A DNA stretch of 36,118 nt, from contig CAMOXK010000014.1 in the NCBI GenBank assembly GCA_946629065.1, positions 1 through 36,118 of the forward strand, written 5' to 3'. The translations under genes were made by a program, and so were the position numbers. Source of the stretch: an uncultured Clostridia bacterium (GTDB taxonomy: Bacteria > Bacillota > Clostridia > Oscillospirales > Oscillospiraceae). Positions 7,788 through 15,492 of the stretch are shown here, one piece after another; the stretch's first letter is position 1, and the number at the start of each line of letters is the position of its first letter. The notes under the pieces are model-generated. The model was not told where the DNA came from, did no database searches, and saw nothing but the letters and a program-made list of their open reading frames with translations.

Positions 7788-8518
7788 TGGAACAGAACAT
7801 CAACACCATATTTGTAGACCTGGGGGACACCTTCCGGGTCATCCGCAAGGATCCGGCCTATGAGCTGGAGGCCAAGACCGTCATCACAAGGTGCCTGGGT
7901 ACCGATGAGGACCCCACGGAATTCTATCACCGGGTCATCGAGCCCCGCTACGACAAGTACCGGGAGTGGGCCCTGCATTTCTACTGCGAAGCGCCGGTGA
8001 AGGAACTCTGGACCCGCTGGCTTGCCTATGACTTCCCCCGGGAGCGGGTGGAGGCCGCGGCGGACGAGATGACCTATGCCTATCGCCGTACCAAGGGCGA
8101 GCGGGTGGTCACCGACGGCGGCGTCGAGACCGTGAAGGAGCTTTACGCCAGAGGCTACACCCTGGCCATCGTCAGCGACCTGGTGGGCACCCATGAGGTG
8201 GACGAGTGGCTGGATCGGGACGGGCTGCGGCCTTACTTCAAGAGCGTGCAGCAATCCTCTGTCTGCCTGATTCGCAAGCCCCATCCCGCCATTTACTATT
8301 ACGCCCTGGAAGAGTGCGGCGCGGACCCCAAGCGCACCTGCTACGTGGGCGACAACCTGAACCGGGACATCGTGGGCGCCAAAGCAGCGGGCCTCGGCAT
8401 GACGGTGGCGGTGCAGTACCCCAACAAGAAACCTCAGACCGTGACGGACGAGAACCGCCCCGACCGGTTCATCACCCATTTTTCACAGCTGCTGGATATC
8501 TTCCCGCCGCTGCGCTGA
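7787..8518 (+). CDS. HAD-like hydrolase, DxG variant (paralogue 5)
   Basis: 243 residues. Two adjacent ATG codons (7784 and 7787) are possible; the second has the better spacing (6 nt) from AGGGAGG. Motif I is FVDLGDTFRV: nucleophile Asp11, Gly at the second-Asp position, but an Asp one residue later (DLGD). Ser130 (IVSD), Lys164 (IRKPHP) and Asp189/Asp194 (YVGDNLNRD) are intact. The cap carries KYREWAL...KELWTRWLAYDFP. It overlaps the preceding HAD gene by 1 nt and ends 16 nt before the permuted phosphoglycerate mutase, so all are co-translated from one transcript. Confidence 0.93.
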   Translation: MEQNINTIFVDLGDTFRVIRKDPAYELEAKTVITRCLGTDEDPTEFYHRVIEPRYDKYREWALHFYCEAPVKELWTRWLAYDFPRERVEAAADEMTYAYRRTKGERVVTDGGVETVKELYARGYTLAIVSDLVGTHEVDEWLDRDGLRPYFKSVQQSSVCLIRKPHPAIYYYALEECGADPKRTCYVGDNLNRDIVGAKAAGLGMTVAVQYPNKKPQTVTDENRPDRFITHFSQLLDIFPPLR

Positions 8519-8534
8519 AGGAGGACAACACAGA

Positions 8535-10103
8535 ATGTTTGACAAGACCTTTCACGGGGGCGAGGCCCTGGCCAAGGCCGTAGAGCATGCCTATACCCAG
8601 GGCCAGACCGATTACTCCCTGGAGCCTATGGTCCTGGTGGACGAGAAGGGCGAACCCGTTGGGAAAATCAAAAACGGCGACCATGTGGTGTTTTGCTGCC
8701 GCCGGGGCGAGCGGGAGATCGAGCTGACCGAGGCTTTCACCGACAAGGACTTCCCCCATTTTGAGCGGGAGTACATGCCGGACCTGGACTTCGCCATTAT
8801 GACCATGTATCACGAGAAGTTCAAGAACCTGCCCATCGCCTTTGCCCCCGAGCGGGTGCAGAAGCCCCTGGCCCAGGTGTTGAGCGAGGCGGGACTGAAG
8901 CAGTTCCACTGCTCCGAGTCGGAGAAGTTTGCCCATGTGACCTTCTTCTTTAACGGCGGCTACAACCAGCCTTTCCCGGGTGAGACGGACCTCTGCATCC
9001 CGTCTCCCAAGGGCATTCCCTTCGATCAGCAGCCGGTGCTGAGCCTGCCCACCGTGGCGGAGAAGGTGCAGGGCGCTGTGGACGAGGGCTATGACTTCAT
9101 CGTGACGAACTTTGCCAACGGCGACGTCATCGGCCACACCGCCAACAAAGACGCTAAATTGGAGGCCGCCGCGGCGATTAGCCGTTATGTAAACCAGGTT
9201 GCCCACTACGCCAAGGACAAGGGCTATGTGGTGGCCGTTACGGCGGACCACGGCAACATTGAGGCCCTGTACACCAAGGAGGGCAAGCCCCATGTGGCCC
9301 ACACCACGAACCTGGTGCCCTTCCTGATCCTGGATCCCCAGGGCAGGGAAGTGACGCTGCGGGACGGCCGCCTGGGCGACGTGGCCCCCACCATCCTCTC
9401 GGTGCTGGGGCTGGAGCAGCCGGAGGAGATGACCGGCCATAGTCTAATCGAGACGCCGGACTTCCACAATGACAAGATGATGCTCATCATCCTGGACGGC
9501 TGGGGCTTCGGCACCCATGACGAGGGCGACGCCATCTACCTGGCCGAGACGCCTGAGTGGGACGCGATGCTGGCCAAGTACCCCGGCAGCAAGCTCCGCG
9601 CCTCCGGCGAGGACGTGGGCCTGAAAGCCGGGAAGGCCGGCAACTCCGAGGCCGGTCACAACAATCTGGGCGCCGGGCGGATCGTGGCCCAGGACGACGT
9701 GCGTATGGACCAGTCCATCCAGGACGGTTCCTTCAAGCGCAATCCCGTCTTCCTCCACGCCATCGAATCGGCGAAGCAGGAGGGCACGGCCCTGCATCTG
9801 CTCTCCTATCTCACGGAAAAGTCCAGCCACGGCTGCATTGACTATCCCCTGATGCTCACCGAGATGGCCGAGGGAGTGGAGCAGGTCTATCTGCACATCA
9901 TCTTCGACGGCCGAAGCACCGAGCCGGGCTCCGCGCCCGCCATGCTCCGGGCTCTGGATGAAAAGCTCGCTGCCATCGGCCGCGGCGTGATCGTGGACGG
10001 CGTGGGCCGGGGCGTTGCCCTGGACCGGGACAAGAACTATGCCAAGGTCAAGCGCGCCTACGACGCCATGACCATCGGCACAGGCGCCGCCTATCAGGCC
10101 TGA
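8535..10103 (+). CDS. Circularly permuted cofactor-independent phosphoglycerate mutase-like protein
   Basis: 522 residues, the usual length for cofactor-independent phosphoglycerate mutase (GpmI, alkaline phosphatase superfamily), but with its parts in swapped order. Residues 1-304 match the C-terminal half of GpmI: RxxR at Arg57/Arg60, SEK131FAHVTFFFNGG, NFANGDVIGH (Asp197, His201), TADHGN (Asp238, His239), AHTTN (His256), ending EMTGHSL. After a 10-residue linker, residues 315-522 match the GpmI N-terminus: LIILDGWG (Asp321), GNSEAGHNNLGAGR (Ser371, the phosphorylated Ser), FDGRSTEP, ALDRDK (497-500), ending AYDAMTIGTG. Metal ligands and the catalytic Ser are present. The canonical SDGGVHSH segment reads SYLTEKSSHG, so one substrate His is lost, and DGRD is DGRS. 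Activity is plausible; specificity may differ. AAGGAGG precedes the ATG. Confidence 0.9.
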   Translation: MFDKTFHGGEALAKAVEHAYTQGQTDYSLEPMVLVDEKGEPVGKIKNGDHVVFCCRRGEREIELTEAFTDKDFPHFEREYMPDLDFAIMTMYHEKFKNLPIAFAPERVQKPLAQVLSEAGLKQFHCSESEKFAHVTFFFNGGYNQPFPGETDLCIPSPKGIPFDQQPVLSLPTVAEKVQGAVDEGYDFIVTNFANGDVIGHTANKDAKLEAAAAISRYVNQVAHYAKDKGYVVAVTADHGNIEALYTKEGKPHVAHTTNLVPFLILDPQGREVTLRDGRLGDVAPTILSVLGLEQPEEMTGHSLIETPDFHNDKMMLIILDGWGFGTHDEGDAIYLAETPEWDAMLAKYPGSKLRASGEDVGLKAGKAGNSEAGHNNLGAGRIVAQDDVRMDQSIQDGSFKRNPVFLHAIESAKQEGTALHLLSYLTEKSSHGCIDYPLMLTEMAEGVEQVYLHIIFDGRSTEPGSAPAMLRALDEKLAAIGRGVIVDGVGRGVALDRDKNYAKVKRAYDAMTIGTGAAYQA

Positions 10104-10121
10104 GATTTCCCATACAAATTC

Positions 10122-10144
10122 CTCCCGCCCCATCGGGGCGGGAG
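10122..10144 (+). other. Strong hairpin between the mutase and PfkB genes
   Basis: CTCCCGCCCC (10122-10131) pairs perfectly with 10135-10144 around a 3-nt loop. No immediate T-run follows, so this is more likely a partial terminator or a transcript-stabilising stem inside the operon than a full stop. Confidence 0.55.
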
Positions 10145-10175
10145 AGAAGCATTTTATAAAGAGGAAACAAAAACG

Positions 10176-11057
10176 ATGAAAGAATACGATCTGATGATCC
10201 TGGGACCGGCCACACGGGATGTGAACATCGATTATACCGGCGCGGAAGACCGGAGCGCCGGCGGCGCTGTGACCTTCTGCACCCCGGCGGCCCGGGCCAT
10301 GGGAGCCAGTGTCTTCGCGGCGGTGAAGATCGCCCCGGAGGATCGGGACATCATGGATGTTTTCGACATGCCGGCGGAGGACAAGGCTCTGCTGCCCTCC
10401 AGGCGCACCACCCTCATGCGCAACGAGTACTTCACCCCGGATCGGGAACGCCGCCGCTCCGGCTGCGCCGCCCAGTCCGACCCCATCCTGCCGGGCGAGC
10501 TGCCGGAAATCTCCTGGAAGCTCTGCCATCTGGCTGGGCTGCTGTACGGGGACTTTCCGGAGGAGCTGCTGGAGGAGCTGCACAAGCGGGCGCAGCTCTC
10601 CGCCGACGCTCAGGGCTTCCTGCGGCATAACAAGGGCGGCAGCATGTCCCTCCACGACTGGGAAGAGAAGCTGCGCTTCCTGCCCTGGATGGACTTTTTC
10701 AAGACCGATGCCGCCGAGGCGGAGATGCTTACCGGCCTCTCTGACCGGGAGGCCGCGGCACGGCAGCTCTGCACCTGGGGTGCCAAAGAAGTGATGGTCT
10801 CCCACAACGCGGAAATGCTGGTCTGCGACGGGGAGCACATTGCCACCTGCCCGGTGAAGGCCCGGAACCTCTCCGGACGCACCGGAAGGGGAGACACCAC
10901 CTTCGGCTCCTATCTCGCCATGCGGATGACGGGACATGATATGGAAACCTCGCTGCTCTATGCCACCGCCTGCGTCTCCCTGAAGATGGAGACGCCGGGG
11001 GTGTTCAAGGGCAGTCTCAAAGACGTGGAGGAATATATTCAAAATTTCTATCGTTAA
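10176..11057 (+). CDS. PfkB-family carbohydrate/nucleoside kinase
   Basis: 293 residues. The N-terminal strand LMILGPATRDVNIDY and the diglycine SAGGAVTFCTPAARAMG match the PfkB fold. DFFKTDAAEAEMLTG is the usual (N/D)xxE-type segment, and TGRGDTTFGSYL near the C-terminus is the PfkB signature with catalytic base Asp240. It should transfer phosphate from ATP to a sugar, sugar alcohol, sugar acid or nucleoside; divergence in the N-terminal substrate lid prevents naming which. It lies 72 bp after the permuted mutase with GAGGAAA upstream, and is probably the last gene of the LacI-controlled operon. Confidence 0.92.
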   Translation: MKEYDLMILGPATRDVNIDYTGAEDRSAGGAVTFCTPAARAMGASVFAAVKIAPEDRDIMDVFDMPAEDKALLPSRRTTLMRNEYFTPDRERRRSGCAAQSDPILPGELPEISWKLCHLAGLLYGDFPEELLEELHKRAQLSADAQGFLRHNKGGSMSLHDWEEKLRFLPWMDFFKTDAAEAEMLTGLSDREAAARQLCTWGAKEVMVSHNAEMLVCDGEHIATCPVKARNLSGRTGRGDTTFGSYLAMRMTGHDMETSLLYATACVSLKMETPGVFKGSLKDVEEYIQNFYR

Positions 11058-11072
11058 TATACAAAAGTCCTA

Positions 11073-11103
11073 TTGGAAGAGCAGACAACGATTCTGATAG
11101 AAT
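11073..11103 (+). promoter_or_regulatory. Possible promoter of the pyrophosphatase gene
   Basis: TTGGAA (11073-11078) and TAGAAT (11098-11103) with a 19-bp spacer, which is longer than ideal. Offered as a weak candidate because the pyrophosphatase gene may still be co-transcribed with the PfkB gene. Confidence 0.3.
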
Positions 11104-11136
11104 ACGGGTATCAAGTCAACGGAGGGAGAAAGAACA

Positions 11137-13224
11137 ATGGAAAAGTACTTTATTCTCGGTTTTCTGGGTTCGATCCTGGCCCTGGGCTTTTCGGTGATCC
11201 AGCGGCGCAGGGTCCTGTCTGTTTCGGAAGGAAATGAGCGTATGCAGAAGATCGCGGCGGCCATCCGCTCCGGCGCCAACGCCTACCTGAAGCACCAGTA
11301 CACCACGGTGTTCAAGGTCTTCGGCATCGTGTTCGTGCTGCTGCTGATTCTTGCCTTTGCCTCCGGCGGCAGGATGCTCTCCCGGGTGACGCCCTTTGCC
11401 TTCCTCACCGGCGGCATCTTTTCCATGCTGGCCGGCTACATCGGCATGAAGATCGCCACCTCCGCCAATGCCCGTACTGCCAACGCCGCCAGCGAGAGCC
11501 TGAACAAGGGCCTGCGGGTGGCCTTCTCCTCCGGCAGTGTCATGGGCTTTTCCGTGGTGGGCCTGGGCATGCTGGATGTGACCATGTGGTTCTTTATCCT
11601 GCGCTATGCCCTGGGCATCACCGAGCCGGAGCAGATCGGCTCCATCATGGTCATGAACGGCATGGGCGCCAGCTTTATGGCCCTCTTCGCCCGTGTGGGC
11701 GGCGGCATCTATACCAAGGCCGCTGACGTGGGCGCGGACCTTGTCGGCAAGGTGGAAGCGGGCATCCCCGAGGATGACCCCCGCAACCCCGCCACCATCG
11801 CAGATAACGTGGGCGACAACGTGGGCGACGTGGCCGGCATGGGCGCGGACCTGTACGAGAGCTATGTGGGCTCGATCCTCGCCACCTTCTCTCTGGGTGC
11901 TATCGCGGGCTATGGTTTCCAGGGCATGCTGCTGCCGCTGCTGCTGGCAGTGGTGGGCATCCTCTGCTCCATCCTGGGCTCCTTCCTGATCCGCACCAAG
12001 GAGGACGCCAGCCAGGAGGATCTGCTGAAGAGCCTGCGTACCGGCACCTACTCCGCGGCCATCCTGGCCGCAGTTCTCGGCGCACCGCTGACTTACTTCC
12101 TGCTGCACAGCTGGGGCGTGTATATCGCCATCCTCTGCGGCCTGGTGGGCGGCTGCGTCATCGGCTATTTCACCGAGTACTACACCTCCGATACCTATAA
12201 GCCCACCCGAGAGCTGGCGGCCGAGAGCGAGACCGGCAGTGCCACCATCATCATCGGCGGCCTCTCCCTGGGCATGCGCTCCACCATGGTGTCCATCCTG
12301 GTGGTGGCCGCGGCGGTGCTGCTGAGCTTCTACTGTGCCGGCGGCGCCAGGTCCTTCAACATGGGCCTCTACGGCATCGGCATCGCCGGCGTGGGCATGC
12401 TCTCTACCCTGGGCATCACCCTGGCTACCGACGCCTACGGCCCCGTGGCCGATAACGCCGGCGGCATTGCCCAGATGGCGGAGCTGCCCGAGGAAGTCCG
12501 GGAGCGCACCGACGCCCTGGATTCTCTCGGCAACACCACCGCTGCCACCGGCAAGGGCTTTGCCATCGGCTCCGCCTCCCTCACGGCCCTGGCTTTGCTG
12601 GTGAGCTATGTGGACATCGTCCAGTCCAAGACCGAAGAGGTGCTGGACCTCTCCCTTACGAACCCTCTGATGCTGGTTGGCCTTTTCATCGGCACCATGC
12701 TCACCTTCCTCTTCACCTCTCTCACCATGAACGGTGTGGAGCGGGCGGCCCAGTCCATCGTGGTGGAGGTCCGCCGCCAGTTCAAGGAGATCAAGGGCAT
12801 CATGGACTACCAGGCGGACCCCGAGTACGCCAGATGCGTGGCCCTCTGCACCAAGGGCGCCCTGCATGAGATGATCGCCCCGGCGCTGATCGCCGTGGTC
12901 ATGCCCATTATCACCGGATTGATCCTGGGTCCTGTGGGCGTGGTCGGCATGCTGGGCGGCGTCTCCGTCTCCGGCTTTGCCATGGCGGTGTTCATGTCCA
13001 ACGCCGGAGGCGCCTGGGACAATGCCAAGAAGTACATCGAAGCAGGACACCATGGCGGCAAGGGCAGCGAGCAGCACAAGGCCGCCGTCGTAGGCGACAC
13101 TGTGGGAGATCCGCTGAAGGACACCTCCGGCCCCAGCCTGAACATCCTCATCAAGCTCTGCTCCACCGTCTCCATCGTCTTCTCCGGCCTGATCCTGGCC
13201 TTCAACCTGGTAGGCTTGCTTTAA
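11137..13224 (+). CDS. hppA: Membrane-bound ion-pumping pyrophosphatase, potassium-dependent type
   Basis: 695 residues with about 16 hydrophobic segments, the expected size for the V-type pyrophosphatase. It couples hydrolysis of pyrophosphate to export of H+ or Na+ across the cytoplasmic membrane. The pyrophosphate/Mg site is clear: [19 protein letters not shown], then [20 protein letters not shown] (about 197-245), and near the C-terminus [14 protein letters not shown] and [23 protein letters not shown] (Ala469, where potassium-independent enzymes have Lys) indicates the potassium-dependent subfamily, many members of which pump Na+. GGAGGGAG precedes the ATG. The enzyme would recover energy from pyrophosphate made by biosynthesis in a fermenting cell. 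Confidence 0.97.
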   Translation: MEKYFILGFLGSILALGFSVIQRRRVLSVSEGNERMQKIAAAIRSGANAYLKHQYTTVFKVFGIVFVLLLILAFASGGRMLSRVTPFAFLTGGIFSMLAGYIGMKIATSANARTANAASESLNKGLRVAFSSGSVMGFSVVGLGMLDVTMWFFILRYALGITEPEQIGSIMVMNGMGASFMALFARVGGGIYTKAADVGADLVGKVEAGIPEDDPRNPATIADNVGDNVGDVAGMGADLYESYVGSILATFSLGAIAGYGFQGMLLPLLLAVVGILCSILGSFLIRTKEDASQEDLLKSLRTGTYSAAILAAVLGAPLTYFLLHSWGVYIAILCGLVGGCVIGYFTEYYTSDTYKPTRELAAESETGSATIIIGGLSLGMRSTMVSILVVAAAVLLSFYCAGGARSFNMGLYGIGIAGVGMLSTLGITLATDAYGPVADNAGGIAQMAELPEEVRERTDALDSLGNTTAATGKGFAIGSASLTALALLVSYVDIVQSKTEEVLDLSLTNPLMLVGLFIGTMLTFLFTSLTMNGVERAAQSIVVEVRRQFKEIKGIMDYQADPEYARCVALCTKGALHEMIAPALIAVVMPIITGLILGPVGVVGMLGGVSVSGFAMAVFMSNAGGAWDNAKKYIEAGHHGGKGSEQHKAAVVGDTVGDPLKDTSGPSLNILIKLCSTVSIVFSGLILAFNLVGLL

Positions 13225-13264
13225 AGTCTGAAAGACATTTACCGCACTTTAAAGTCTGAAAGAC
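13219..13264. repeat. Two 18-bp direct repeats upstream of mgtC2
   Basis: CTTTAAAGTCTGAAAGAC occurs exactly at 13219-13236 and 13247-13264, 28 bp apart. Each unit holds two small palindromes, CTTTAAAG and GTCTgaaAGAC. The first overlaps the pyrophosphatase stop codon; the second abuts the -35 box at 13265, the place where an activator or repressor would bind. Confidence 0.75.
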
Positions 13265-13293
13265 TTGCCTCCTGGCATCTTCTGTGGTAATAT
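13265..13293 (+). promoter_or_regulatory. Promoter of mgtC2
   Basis: TTGCCT (13265-13270), a 17-bp spacer, TAATAT (13288-13293). The direct repeats end immediately before the -35 box. Confidence 0.65.
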
Positions 13294-13348
13294 AGCATAA
13301 AATCCTACCACGGAAGAACAGAAAAGTTGTTGGAAAGGACAGAACGTG

Positions 13349-14083
13349 ATGAAAGAGACTTTGATCGCGTATATGAACTGCCAGTTCCCGCTGATACAGG
13401 TGCTGGACTTCTGCGGAAGGCTGCTGCTGGCTTGCGTGCTGGGAGCGGTGATCGGCCTGGAGCGCAGCAAGCGATTCAAAGAGGCCGGTATCCGCACCCA
13501 CATCATTGTCTGCTGCGGCGCGGCCCTCATGATGCTCGTCTCCAAATACGGCTTCGCGGATATGATCGCGGCCGATGGTGCGGAGCTCTACGGCACGCAT
13601 GGCACCGATCCCGCCCGTGTGGCGGCCCAGGTGGTCAGCGGCATCAGCTTCCTGGGCGCCGGTGTTATCTTCAAAAACGGAGCCTCCATCAAGGGCCTGA
13701 CGACTGCTGCCGTGCTTTGGTTTACAGCCGGTGTGGGCCTAGGCGTGGGAGCCGGGATGATTTGGGTCTCGATCGTCGCTACCATGTTCGTGTTCCTCGT
13801 GCAGATCCTGCTGCACCGTTATGCTGTGGGCGCGGACGCCTATTCCGGCAACCGCCTGCAGTTCACGGTGAAAAACGGCCATGACTTCAATGCCGCTCTC
13901 ACCGAGCAGCTGGAGAAGTGGGGAGCTCAGATCACCGACAGCAAGGTGAACCGCCGGCGGGACGGCACCACCGAGTATGAGCTCACCATCCGCCGCCGCA
14001 CCGAGATCAGCTATGACGAGATGAAGAGCTTCATGGAGTCCCGACCGGAGATCCTCAGCGCCAGCAACAGCCCCATGCGCTAA
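13349..14083 (+). CDS. MgtC/SapB family membrane protein (paralogue 2)
   Basis: 244 residues; I use the ATG at 13349 (GGAAAGGA 9 nt upstream), while a GTG directly before it is also possible. The MgtC signature IGLERSKRFKEAGIRTHIIV is followed by helices and a soluble C-terminal domain with RRRDGTTEYELTIRRRTEISY, ending SRPEILSASNSPMR. By eye it is roughly two-thirds identical to the protein at 3380. It has its own promoter and direct-repeat control region, unlike paralogue 1, and a strong bidirectional terminator. Likely role: adaptation to magnesium or phosphate status; nothing in the window proves which. Confidence 0.93.
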   Translation: MKETLIAYMNCQFPLIQVLDFCGRLLLACVLGAVIGLERSKRFKEAGIRTHIIVCCGAALMMLVSKYGFADMIAADGAELYGTHGTDPARVAAQVVSGISFLGAGVIFKNGASIKGLTTAAVLWFTAGVGLGVGAGMIWVSIVATMFVFLVQILLHRYAVGADAYSGNRLQFTVKNGHDFNAALTEQLEKWGAQITDSKVNRRRDGTTEYELTIRRRTEISYDEMKSFMESRPEILSASNSPMR

Positions 14084-14094
14084 TTTACATACGC

Positions 14095-14132
14095 CATAAA
14101 AAATGCACCCCGTTTGGGGTGCATTTTTTATG
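14095..14132. terminator. Bidirectional terminator between mgtC2 and citXG
   Basis: Perfect 17-bp arms (14095-14111 and 14116-14132) with a GTTT loop; the stem base is an A-run on one side and a T-run on the other. It ends both the plus-strand mgtC2 and the long minus-strand citrate operon. Confidence 0.95.
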
Positions 14133-14142
14133 GAAAAGAAGA

Positions 14143-15492
14143 TCAGGTTTCCTTCCAATCGTGGAGGAAATAGGCCGCGGCCAGCAGGTCCGCGCAGCCG
14201 CCGGGGGAGAGGTTTTGCCGGATGAAGTCCCGGTCCAGCTCTTCCGCACAGGAGAGAGGCGGGAAAGGTTCCCGCTCAAGCGCTGCCCGAAGATCCTCGG
14301 ATACGGCTGAGGCCAGCTTCGCCCCGCCGCGCTTGATCATATTGCTGTCCTGGCCCAGCGCGATGAGATGAAGCAGCGCCGCGACGCCGGCGTCGTTCCG
14401 GCTGAGGCCGCGGGCCAGACCCTCTTCCAGCCTGGGCAGGGCGGTTTCCAGCAGGGAGGGGAGCCCCGCTGCCAGTTCGCCCCGGATGCCTTTGAGCCCG
14501 GAGGAGAGATAGAGCCGTTCGCCTGCGGTCAGGGGCGCGCGCCCGCGGTCCAGGGCGGTAAAGTCCGCTTCCACAGAGGATGAACAGAGCTGCGCCGCGG
14601 TACTGCAGATCCTGTCGAAGGCCCGGCAGGGGGCCTCCGCCGTCCATAGCCTGCCGATGGCGCCGCAGAGGGTGCCCAGGGTGAAGAGGACGCCCTTGTG
14701 GGTGTTGACCCCACCGGTAGCCCGGAACATGGTGTTTTCCGCCTGCAGACCCAGATCCTTCAGTCCGGCGAAGGCCGCTTCCGGGGAGGCATCCGCGGTC
14801 TCCGCTCCCGTGAGAAAGCAGCCTTTCCAGTAGCCCCGGAGGGCCTCCGCGCTACGGCGGAAGGTCCCGGGGTCCATATCCCGATGGGAGCCGTTGTTGT
14901 TCCGGTCCACCAGGCCCGGCTTCGGCGTGGTGTCCACCTCGTCCAGCAGGGCTTTTGTTGCAAGCCGGTCCAGGGCCTCGGCGTCCTCGGCAAGCAGTCC
15001 CTGCCGCAGGAGCCCTGTGACGGCGGCATCCAGCTCAGAAAGGCTGTGTACCCGGCGGGATGCGCAGCCCCGGCCTCTCTTGCCGCAGACCAGGCAGCAG
15101 CGTTCTTCCTGCCGCGCCAGCTTCTGCCCGTCCGGCCCGATCACGTCCAGATCGAAAAGCCTGCCCAGGGGGCTGCGCTCTTCGATCTCCAGACAGACCG
15201 CCTTCAGTGCCGCCGCCTCCGCCTCCACGGCGCAGAGCAGCTCGCAGCCGGTAGGCTCCCGTCGTTCTTCCCGGGAGAGAAGCGGGAGACCGGCCTGCTC
15301 CAAAGCCTTGTCCAGCCGGCGCAGGCCCGCGTCAAAGCCCCGGCGGATGAGGGGACTGTCCTTGACCGGCCCGGGGATATTCATGGTGAAGGACAGGACC
15401 GGCCGCTGAAACTGCCGCAGCAGTTCCCGCTGTTTCCAGGCCCGGCGCTCCCGGGCATCCAATACCTCCTGGAGACTGATCTCTCGCATCAA
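14143..15492 (-). CDS. citXG: Fused CitX-CitG: citrate lyase prosthetic-group synthesis and transfer
   Basis: 449 residues with two enzymes in one chain. Residues 1-160 are CitX (holo-citrate lyase synthase: QRPVLSFTMNIPGPVKDS, PTGCELLCAVEAEA, LFDLDVIGPDGQKLAR, CLVCGKRGRGCASRRVHS), which attaches the phosphoribosyl-dephospho-CoA arm to CitD. Residues about 170-449 are CitG (triphosphoribosyl-dephospho-CoA synthase: DTTPKPGLVDRNNNGSHRDM, AENTMFRATGGVNTHKG), which makes that arm from ATP and dephospho-CoA. The fusion is known in some other bacteria, while many have separate genes. It overlaps citC by 4 nt and is the last gene of the citrate operon. Confidence 0.95.
   Translation of the reverse strand: MMREISLQEVLDARERRAWKQRELLRQFQRPVLSFTMNIPGPVKDSPLIRRGFDAGLRRLDKALEQAGLPLLSREERREPTGCELLCAVEAEAAALKAVCLEIEERSPLGRLFDLDVIGPDGQKLARQEERCCLVCGKRGRGCASRRVHSLSELDAAVTGLLRQGLLAEDAEALDRLATKALLDEVDTTPKPGLVDRNNNGSHRDMDPGTFRRSAEALRGYWKGCFLTGAETADASPEAAFAGLKDLGLQAENTMFRATGGVNTHKGVLFTLGTLCGAIGRLWTAEAPCRAFDRICSTAAQLCSSSVEADFTALDRGRAPLTAGERLYLSSGLKGIRGELAAGLPSLLETALPRLEEGLARGLSRNDAGVAALLHLIALGQDSNMIKRGGAKLASAVSEDLRAALEREPFPPLSCAEELDRDFIRQNLSPGGCADLLAAAYFLHDWKET

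Noticed and set aside
8535-10103. Possibility that the permuted mutase is two broken gene remnants or a misassembly
   Set aside because: The frame is continuous, each half is complete with catalytic residues, the linker is short, and total length equals the normal enzyme; two random remnants would not give this.
11116-13077. 653-codon open frame on the minus strand opposite the pyrophosphatase gene
   Set aside because: It is His/Gly/Ala-rich with no family resemblance and mirrors a well-supported gene; long antisense frames are expected in GC-rich coding DNA.
13219-13264. CRISPR-like repeat-spacer pattern
   Set aside because: Only two 18-bp units 28 bp apart, at a promoter, and no cas gene nearby.
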